Assembly: GCA_010604095.1 (NCBI GenBank)
Contig: JAABLG010000006.1
Span: 52,204-116,203, forward strand
Direction of reading: 5' to 3'
DNA from: Streptococcus vestibularis
GTDB taxonomy: Bacteria; Bacillota; Bacilli; Lactobacillales; Streptococcaceae
Length of the DNA stretch: 64,000 nt
A program made the translations under genes and the position numbers. The notes beneath the pieces are model-generated. The model was not told where the DNA came from. It searched no databases and saw nothing but the letters and a program-made list of their open reading frames with translations. Positions 57,985 through 64,000 of the stretch are shown piece by piece (position 1 is the stretch's first letter; each line of letters begins with the position of its first letter).

Positions 57985-58428
57985 GTTTGCTTCTGATTCT
58001 GCTGCTGCTTCAGAAATATCTTTGATATCAATCACGATATCATCAACCATAGCTTGTGTTTTAGCCTCCACATCTGCTTGTTCAGGTGTCACTTGGGCTG
58101 TTTTTTCTTTGATTAATTCAAAGCTATCTTTTGCAAATTCAGCAACTTGAGCTGTTTTTTCTTGAACGGCTTTTGTCAAATCATCTGCAGTGATATCACC
58201 ATTTTCAAATTTTGTTTTGTAGTCTTGGAAGGTATCAACTGCCAAATCTTTGTAGTCGTTAGCTTTTTCCACCACTTGATTTTGGTAAGCTTTAGGATCT
58301 TCTTTGAATGAGGCAATCTCCTCATCAATACGAGCCTTAACGGCTTTACCTTTTTCAGTAGTGAAGAAATAAGCTGCAGCAGCTCCAGAAGCTGCTCCAA
58401 TAACTAGGGTATTTAGAAATTTACTCAT
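57982..58428 (-). CDS. YtxH domain general stress-like protein
   Basis: 148 residues. N-terminal GAASGAAAAYFFTTEKGKAVKAR is the YtxH glycine/alanine membrane motif; the rest is a long amphipathic helix rich in Lys/Glu/Ala. Family is linked to general stress in Bacillus. Starts 12 bases after the DUF948 stop, so both are one unit. Confidence 0.85.
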   Translation of the reverse strand: MSKFLNTLVIGAASGAAAAYFFTTEKGKAVKARIDEEIASFKEDPKAYQNQVVEKANDYKDLAVDTFQDYKTKFENGDITADDLTKAVQEKTAQVAEFAKDSFELIKEKTAQVTPEQADVEAKTQAMVDDIVIDIKDISEAAAESEAN

Positions 58429-58440
58429 GAAAAGACCTCC

Positions 58441-58839
58441 TTATTTTTTCTTGTCTTTTTTACGAAATAGTTTTGAGGCTATCTTACCAACAGCGTAGGC
58501 TGAACCAGCTTTACCAACACTTGCACCTGCAGCGCTTGCCTTAGCACCAAGGTAACGGGCTTCAGTATTCAAATCAGAAACACTTTCAGAAAGCTCAGCT
58601 ACTGCCACAAAGAGTGGATCGATGGTTTGAACTTTTTCGTTGACATCTTCGACCAAAACATTAGCTTTAGCCAAGATTTCATTAGTCTGATGAAGTGTGA
58701 CATTAATATCTGTGCGTAGAACAGCAACCGTTTCTTCAACTTCTTTGACCACATGACGTGTACGAAGTAGTGTTGGAATCAATGCAACTAAGAAGGCTGC
58801 AAGAGCGATTGCGATAATAAGAAATGCAATTTCTGCCAT
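58441..58839 (-). CDS. DUF948 domain membrane protein
   Basis: 132 residues: one N-terminal membrane helix (about 3-24) then a coiled-coil region (VEETVAVLRTDINVTLHQTNEILAKAN) of DUF948 type and a basic end (LFRKKDKKK). Function unknown; couples with YtxH proteins in many Firmicutes. Co-transcription with lgt above is possible (about 110-base gap). Confidence 0.85.
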   Translation of the reverse strand: MAEIAFLIIAIALAAFLVALIPTLLRTRHVVKEVEETVAVLRTDINVTLHQTNEILAKANVLVEDVNEKVQTIDPLFVAVAELSESVSDLNTEARYLGAKASAAGASVGKAGSAYAVGKIASKLFRKKDKKK

Positions 58840-58950
58840 TTTTTGGACTCCTTTTTACCTTTTAAAGAAAAACTGAATTAAATTTCCAGCTTTTTTTGAC
58901 ATTCATTATGATAAATTTCATTATATTATAACAAAGTCTGAGTGGTATGA

Positions 58951-59742
58951 CTAGTTTTTCATTTTATAATCTGCTTCGGGGCGTTGCTTGCGGAAATAGA
59001 GCAAGACTATTCCCAAGATAAGAATGGCGATGCTGACCCATTGGGAAACACGCAAGCCAGCGAACATGAGGCTATCCGTACGCATTCCCTCAATCACAAA
59101 ACGTCCAATACCATACCAGATAAGATAGAATGAGGTCAAATCTCCCTGTCGTAGTCCCTTTTTAAAACGTCGCAGTCCCATAATAATAAGAAAGCCTAGT
59201 AAATTCCAAAGACTCTCGTAAAGGAAAGTGGGAACACGATAACTGCCTTCAATATACATCTGTTGACGAATCCATTCGGGAACATAGTTGAGATGACTAA
59301 CTGCCTTCCCATAGGCTTCCTGATTAATAAAGTTTCCCCAACGTCCGATACTCTGAGCAATCATAACGCCAGGTACCGTAATATCCAAAAAGTCTAAAAC
59401 AGCAATGGCATGGCGCTTAGCAAACCAATAAAGGACAGCCGCTCCGGCAATCAAACCTCCATAGATAGCAATCCCACCATTCCAAATAGCGAGAATTTCC
59501 GATGGATTTTGGCTGTAATAAGACCACTGGAAGATCACATAATAGAATCGTGCACCGATAATGGCTATTGGAAAAGCAAGGAGAATGAAATCTAAGATAT
59601 TTTCAGGATCTATCCCTTTTTCGGGAGCCCAACGCTGGGCTAGATAAACAGCAAGTAAAAGACCAGATACAATACAGATAGCATACCAATGAATGCTGAT
59701 GGGACCAAACTTTAGGGCAATTGGATCAATAGTTGCTAACAT
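58951..59742 (-). CDS. lgt: Prolipoprotein diacylglyceryl transferase
   Basis: Adds diacylglycerol to the lipobox cysteine of lipoproteins at the membrane. 263 residues, seven membrane segments, signature [13 protein letters not shown] and the R in [10 protein letters not shown]. Start at 59742, whose ATG shares a base with the hprK stop (TGATG); a GTG one codon earlier is possible. MtsA and the DUF4430 protein in this window are expected substrates. Confidence 0.95.
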   Translation of the reverse strand: MLATIDPIALKFGPISIHWYAICIVSGLLLAVYLAQRWAPEKGIDPENILDFILLAFPIAIIGARFYYVIFQWSYYSQNPSEILAIWNGGIAIYGGLIAGAAVLYWFAKRHAIAVLDFLDITVPGVMIAQSIGRWGNFINQEAYGKAVSHLNYVPEWIRQQMYIEGSYRVPTFLYESLWNLLGFLIIMGLRRFKKGLRQGDLTSFYLIWYGIGRFVIEGMRTDSLMFAGLRVSQWVSIAILILGIVLLYFRKQRPEADYKMKN

Positions 59743-60671
59743 CACTTTTCTCCGTTCTCACTAATGAGTTTTGTTAAGCGGTCTTCGAAGGTTTTAGTCG
59801 CATCAAATCCCATCTGTTTGGCACGATAGTTCATGGCTGCAGCTTCGATAACAATAGACACGTTACGACCGGTTTTAACTGGAATGCGAACGCATGGAAT
59901 CTTAACCCCTTGCAATTCAATCTCTTCATTGCCATTTCCGAGTCGGTCAAAAATCTTACCTTTTTCAAAGTTTTCAAGGTAGATGGCCAACTGAACTTGA
60001 GAAGAATTACGAACAGCACTTGCTCCGTAGAGGCTCATGACATCAATAATCCCAACACCACGAATTTCAAGGAGGTGGCGAAGAATCTCAGCTGGTTCAC
60101 CCCAAAGGGTTTCCTCATCCTTAGCATAGACATCTACACGGTCATCGGCAACCAGACGGTGACCACGTTTAACCAACTCAAGCCCTGTCTCACTCTTACC
60201 GATACCAGAGTCACCTTGAATAAGTACGCCCATTCCGTAGATATCTACTAAGACACCATGAACACTGGTACGTTCAGCCAACTGTGCATTGAGGTACCAA
60301 GACATCTCACCAGAAAGTGTTGATGTTCCGTTATGGCCTTGGAGCACACAAACGCCATTTTCCTTGGCAGCTCGAAGCATTTCCTTAGGAATTTCAAGCC
60401 CACGTGCTACGATAATAGCTGGCGTTTCCTTTTTGAACATAGTACTGAAGACTGAGTAACGGTTATAGTCAGTCATAGTATTAAGGTAAGACCACTCCTT
60501 CATCCCAACCAATTGGATTCGTTCTGGCGAATAGTAGTCAAAATAACCCGTCATTTCTAACCCTGGACGAGAGATATCAGCGGTTGTAATTGGTTTTTCT
60601 AATAGCTCTTTGGTACCATAAATAACCTTGAGTTTAACCTTATCAACCAACATTTTAACGGTTACTGTCAT
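59742..60671 (-). CDS. hprK: HPr kinase/phosphorylase
   Basis: Phosphorylates HPr at Ser46 and removes the phosphate, the central switch of carbon catabolite control. 309 residues. P-loop GDSGIGKS (153-160), catalytic His in VHGV (138), and the HPrK motif [20 protein letters not shown] site 7 bases before the ATG. Followed by lgt in the standard hprK-lgt order. Confidence 0.96.
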   Translation of the reverse strand: MTVTVKMLVDKVKLKVIYGTKELLEKPITTADISRPGLEMTGYFDYYSPERIQLVGMKEWSYLNTMTDYNRYSVFSTMFKKETPAIIVARGLEIPKEMLRAAKENGVCVLQGHNGTSTLSGEMSWYLNAQLAERTSVHGVLVDIYGMGVLIQGDSGIGKSETGLELVKRGHRLVADDRVDVYAKDEETLWGEPAEILRHLLEIRGVGIIDVMSLYGASAVRNSSQVQLAIYLENFEKGKIFDRLGNGNEEIELQGVKIPCVRIPVKTGRNVSIVIEAAAMNYRAKQMGFDATKTFEDRLTKLISENGEK

Positions 60672-60801
60672 GTGATTTCCTCCGATTTTTTATTAGTTTT
60701 ATTGTAACATAAAAAGGCTTTCAATGCGGCCTTCAAACCAAAAAAGACCTATGATAGGCACCAAAGTCCTAGCACAGGCCACTTTATTTTAACTATAAAT
60801 C

Positions 60802-61065
60802 TTACCAGTTCCACTCATCTTCAACGGGTTCGGCATTTTTGCGCTTGCGTCCATCTTTGAGTTTGATTTCAGGATAAATATCTTCTTTATAAGGGAGAAG
60901 AAAAGCTAAAACCACATACAAAACGATGCCAAACTGAGTCGATATCATGAGAATAACAGCCAAGACACGAGCCAAGGCCAAATCCCAACCGAACTTGTCT
61001 GCCAAACCTGCAACAACACCGGCAACTAGTCTATTTTTTCGTGTCTTATAAAAACGATTTGACAT
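60802..61065 (-). CDS. PspC domain small membrane protein
   Basis: 87 residues from the ATG at 61065 (MSNRFYKTRKNRLVAGVVAG). PspC domain with GGVLAGLADKFG-like motif and one hydrophobic helix (VLAVILMISTQFGIVLYVVLAF), basic tail. PspC-type proteins act in envelope stress responses. An earlier start at 61086 is possible. Confidence 0.8.
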   Translation of the reverse strand: MSNRFYKTRKNRLVAGVVAGLADKFGWDLALARVLAVILMISTQFGIVLYVVLAFLLPYKEDIYPEIKLKDGRKRKNAEPVEDEWNW

Positions 61066-61132
61066 GGTTTTTTTTTCTCCCATCACTTCTTTGATTTAAT
61101 TATATGATTTTTTTAGACTAAAAAAATCAGCC

Positions 61133-61573
61133 CTAGGACTGATTTAGAAAAATGAGTCTACCTCGGCATAGACCACAGCTAAATTTCTGCGTATTGACAC
61201 GGCGTTTGCGACGGTAAGTATGACCACAAGATTGACACTGATAGACATAATATGTTTCATTCTGACCTTGCATCTTGGGTGCATATCTAAGGCCATCAAC
61301 CTTAGCTAGTAACTCCTTAAAATCTCTATCTCCATGCTTGTAGCCCTTCTTTTGAAAATAAAGGTGGTAATGACAGAGTTCGTGACGAACGATTTTTCGA
61401 AAGGTTTCAAGGCCGTGTTCCTCATAAAGTTTTGGGTTGAAATCTAAGTGGCCATCCTTGGGAAAAAATCGCCCTCCAGTGGTCCGGAGGCGCTTGTTCC
61501 ACAAGGCCTGATGCTTAAATTTCCAGCCGAAATCTTCAATAGAAACGGTCTTGACATAATCAGTTAGATTCAC
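61133..61573 (-). CDS. SprT-like metal-binding protein
   Basis: 146 residues. HELCH in [20 protein letters not shown] is the zincin motif of SprT/SprT-like proteins, and the C-terminal [24 protein letters not shown] is a zinc ribbon. Function in bacteria unclear; the eukaryotic relative cuts DNA-protein crosslinks. Overlaps tex by 14 bases. Confidence 0.88.
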   Translation of the reverse strand: MNLTDYVKTVSIEDFGWKFKHQALWNKRLRTTGGRFFPKDGHLDFNPKLYEEHGLETFRKIVRHELCHYHLYFQKKGYKHGDRDFKELLAKVDGLRYAPKMQGQNETYYVYQCQSCGHTYRRKRRVNTQKFSCGLCRGRLIFLNQS

Positions 61574-63692
61574 GTGGATTCACCAAGGAAAGATTAAGCT
61601 TTTCATGTTCCAGATCAATTTTTGACACCCAGACAGTAACCAAGTCTCCGACAGAAACGACTTGACTTGGATGGTTAACAAAGTTCTTGCTCATCTCAGA
61701 AATGTGGATAAGGCCATCCTCATGGACACCGATGTCCACAAAGGCACCAAAATCCACAACATTACGCACTGTTCCTTCGAGCTTTTGTCCCACAGACAAG
61801 TCTTTGAGCTCAAGAACATCCTGACGAAGCACCGGTGCTTCAAAATCGTCACGGAGGTCACGACCTGGTTTCAAAAGATCAGCAATGATATCTTTAAGGG
61901 TTTCCTGACCAAGCCCTAGCTCTTCTGCTGTTTCTTTAAGAGTGAGGGCCTTCAATTTTGCCTTGGCAGAGTCGTCCAAATTTGTGATATTCAACTGCTT
62001 AAAGAGGGCTTTCACTGCTGGATAAGACTCTGGGTGGACTCCCGTATTATCCAAGATATTTTTTGCGTTTGGAATACGAAGGAAGCCGGCTGCCTGTTCA
62101 AATGCTTTAGCACCAAGACGTGGGACCTTCTTGATTTCGGCACGGGATGTAATCGCACCATTTTCCTCACGGTAGGCGACGATATTTTCAGAGATGGTCT
62201 TGTTGAGTCCTGAGACGTGTGACAAGAGGGTACTACTTGCCGTATTGACATTAACACCGACTTGATTAACCACGGTATCAACGACGAAATCAAGATTTTC
62301 AGAGAGTTTCTTCTGACTAACATCATGCTGGTATTGGCCTACTCCAATTGATTTAGGGTCAATCTTAACCAGCTCAGCCAGAGGGTCTTGGAGACGACGG
62401 GCGATAGAAATGGCAGAACGTTTTTCAACCGTCAAATCTGGAAACTCATGACGGGCCAACTCTGACGCAGAGTAGACAGAAGCACCACTTTCATTGACAA
62501 TAACATAAGAAGTCTCTGGGAAATCCTTGAGGACTTCTGCCACAAAGGCTTCACTTTCTCGGCTGGCTGTTCCGTTTCCGATAGCAATAATCTCAATGGC
62601 ATGCTTTTTAATGAGGTCAGCCAAGTCTTTCTTAGCCTGGGCAATCTTAGCCTGACTAGCTGGAGCTACTGGATAAATAACTTGCGTCGTAATGAGTTTT
62701 CCTGTTTGGTCAACTACGGCCAACTTAGCTCCTGTACGGAAGGCTGGGTCAAAACCAAGCACCATCTTGCCTTTCAGTGGTGACACTAGAAGAAGGTTTC
62801 GAAGATTGTCAGAGAAGAGATTAATAGCTCCATCTTCTGCGGCTTCTGTCAACTCACTACGGATACGGCGCTCCATGGCTGGAATGATTTTCTTCTTGAG
62901 AGATTGGTTGATGACTTCCTCGATATAATCATTTTTTTGCTTGAAACGGGCACTGTAGAAACGGTGCATTTTCTCAAGATTATGCTTAAAGGCTACCTTG
63001 ATAACGCCCAGTTTTTCACCACGGTTAAGGGCCAAAGTACGGTAACCTTGGAGCTTAGACACCTTATCCTCAAAATCGTAGTAAATCTTGAAGATTTCTT
63101 TTTCATCCAGAGATTGATCCTTGAGGGTCGATGTGATGTCACTGTTTTTCCAGATTTCATTGTAGGTCCAAGAACGAAGACTATTGTCCTCAGAAAAGGC
63201 CTCAACTAAAATATCCACAGCACCCACAAGTGCCTTGTCAGCCGTTGGAAAGGCCTCAGATGTTAGCTTTTCAGCTTCAGCTTGGAGGTTAGAACTATTT
63301 TGCAAGATAAGTCGAGCTAATGGGAAAAGGCCTGCTTCACGGGCAATGGTTGCTTTGGTACGGCGTTTTTCTTTATAGGGAAGGTAGAGTTCTTCCACAT
63401 CCGCCAATTTTTCAGCGGCTTCGATGGCTGCTCTGAGTTGGTCGGTCAATTTGCCCTGAGCCTCAATCTTGGCCAGAACCGTTTCCTTGCGGTCCAAAAG
63501 AGCCGTCAAAGACTTGTCCATATCAATAATGGCCTTGATTTGCGTTTCATCAAGATTGCCTGTTTTTTCCTTACGGTAACGGGCAATAAAGGGAATGGTA
63601 TTGCCTTCTGCGGTCAATTCCAAAACGGTTTCAACTTGTTGTTTTTTCAGGCCCAATTCCTGAGCCAATGTTTCAAAATTACGATTTTCCAT
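61560..63692 (-). CDS. tex: Tex family RNA-binding transcription accessory protein
   Basis: 710 residues: helical N-terminal domain, YqgF/RuvC-like fold ([17 protein letters not shown]), tandem helix-hairpin-helix ([31 protein letters not shown]) and a C-terminal S1 domain (about 640-710: [27 protein letters not shown]). Acts on transcripts during transcription; role not fully fixed. Followed by the overlapping sprT-like gene. Confidence 0.95.
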   Translation of the reverse strand: MENRNFETLAQELGLKKQQVETVLELTAEGNTIPFIARYRKEKTGNLDETQIKAIIDMDKSLTALLDRKETVLAKIEAQGKLTDQLRAAIEAAEKLADVEELYLPYKEKRRTKATIAREAGLFPLARLILQNSSNLQAEAEKLTSEAFPTADKALVGAVDILVEAFSEDNSLRSWTYNEIWKNSDITSTLKDQSLDEKEIFKIYYDFEDKVSKLQGYRTLALNRGEKLGVIKVAFKHNLEKMHRFYSARFKQKNDYIEEVINQSLKKKIIPAMERRIRSELTEAAEDGAINLFSDNLRNLLLVSPLKGKMVLGFDPAFRTGAKLAVVDQTGKLITTQVIYPVAPASQAKIAQAKKDLADLIKKHAIEIIAIGNGTASRESEAFVAEVLKDFPETSYVIVNESGASVYSASELARHEFPDLTVEKRSAISIARRLQDPLAELVKIDPKSIGVGQYQHDVSQKKLSENLDFVVDTVVNQVGVNVNTASSTLLSHVSGLNKTISENIVAYREENGAITSRAEIKKVPRLGAKAFEQAAGFLRIPNAKNILDNTGVHPESYPAVKALFKQLNITNLDDSAKAKLKALTLKETAEELGLGQETLKDIIADLLKPGRDLRDDFEAPVLRQDVLELKDLSVGQKLEGTVRNVVDFGAFVDIGVHEDGLIHISEMSKNFVNHPSQVVSVGDLVTVWVSKIDLEHEKLNLSLVNPRESN

Positions 63693-63810
63693 AAACTCTA
63701 TTATAACACGATAGGAGATTTGCTTGGGGAGAAAACCTTGTAGCTGAAGCGAGAATTTTTAAGCAAGAGGTAGTATAATAGAAGGGTAAACCTATTGTTT
63801 AGGGCTATTT

Positions 63811-64000
63811 CTCTTAGAAATAACGCCCTTAGTATCTTTTGTAACTGAACTTGGGCTATTTCTTGCGGAAAATAGATGCATCCTCCTAGAAGCAGAGCTT
63901 CTTCGTCTGATGCCCTAATTTTCTCTTAGAATTAACGCCCTTAGTATCTTTTGTAACTGAACTCGGGCTATTTCTTGCGGAAAATAGATGCATCCTCCTA
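63811..64000. repeat. Direct repeat of about 78 bases, period 112, cut by window edge
   Basis: Copies at 63811-63888 and 63923-64000 begin CTCTTAGAA, include ACGCCCTTAGTATCTTTTG and end TGCATCCTCCTA, with few differences. Each has hairpins (GGGCTATTTC / GAAATAACGCCC at 63803-63826; CTATTT / AAATAG in the second half). The rest of 63693-64000 has no gene. More copies may follow outside the window. Confidence 0.8.

Overview
This window looks like a chromosome segment of an oral or dairy Streptococcus of the salivarius group (S. salivarius, S. vestibularis or S. thermophilus). The basis is low GC, streptococcal gene order (ftsA-divIB-murG-murD-typA; mtsABC-sloR; hprK-lgt), a PEP carboxylase gene, a YSIRK-type surface protein, and close resemblance of many proteins to streptococcal families as I remember them. 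The species call is inference; no search was run.

Layout. 1-9.7 kb (mostly minus strand) holds the end of the division and cell wall cluster (ftsA partial, divIB, murG, murD), then typA, a ROK glucokinase, perR and dpr. 9.8-17.7 kb holds a late-competence prepilin peptidase, a serine hydrolase of beta-lactamase fold, sodA, holA, ppc and a small ECF S-component/DUF4430 lipoprotein pair. 17.9-21.2 kb is a manganese ABC importer (mtsBCA-like) followed by its DtxR-family regulator. Then come htpX/lemA and a large YSIRK surface protein with a GH87-like beta-helix but no LPXTG motif.

26.4-39.8 kb is an accessory defence island, almost all on the minus strand: an Rpn nuclease gene with a duplicated C-terminal fragment, a HigBA-type toxin-antitoxin pair with an ImmA/IrrE-type protease domain, a type I restriction-modification operon, and a second RelE/HigB-type toxin-antitoxin pair. 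The RM operon is transcribed as hsdR, an unknown PD-(D/E)XK-like protein, an unknown 179-aa protein, hsdS, a fused ABC-ATPase/TOPRIM (PARIS/OLD-like) protein, then hsdM. The three accessory genes sit in two slots inside the operon, with ribosome binding sites that overlap or lie beside upstream stop codons in at least two cases. This is the strongest candidate for a little-described system in the window.

39.9-64 kb returns to ordinary chromosome: short-chain dehydrogenase, DUF2974 hydrolase, membrane protein, GH25 lysozyme, YbaK deacylase, phosphoglycerate mutase family protein, HAD hydrolase, LysM protein, lysS, mntH, bioY, two U32 tRNA-hydroxylation proteins, hprK-lgt, tex-sprT. It ends in an intergenic direct repeat cut by the window edge.

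Functionally, manganese and peroxide defence recur across the window (perR, dpr, sodA, mtsBCA, sloR-like, mntH). I see no tRNA, rRNA, CRISPR array, insertion sequence or phage genes.
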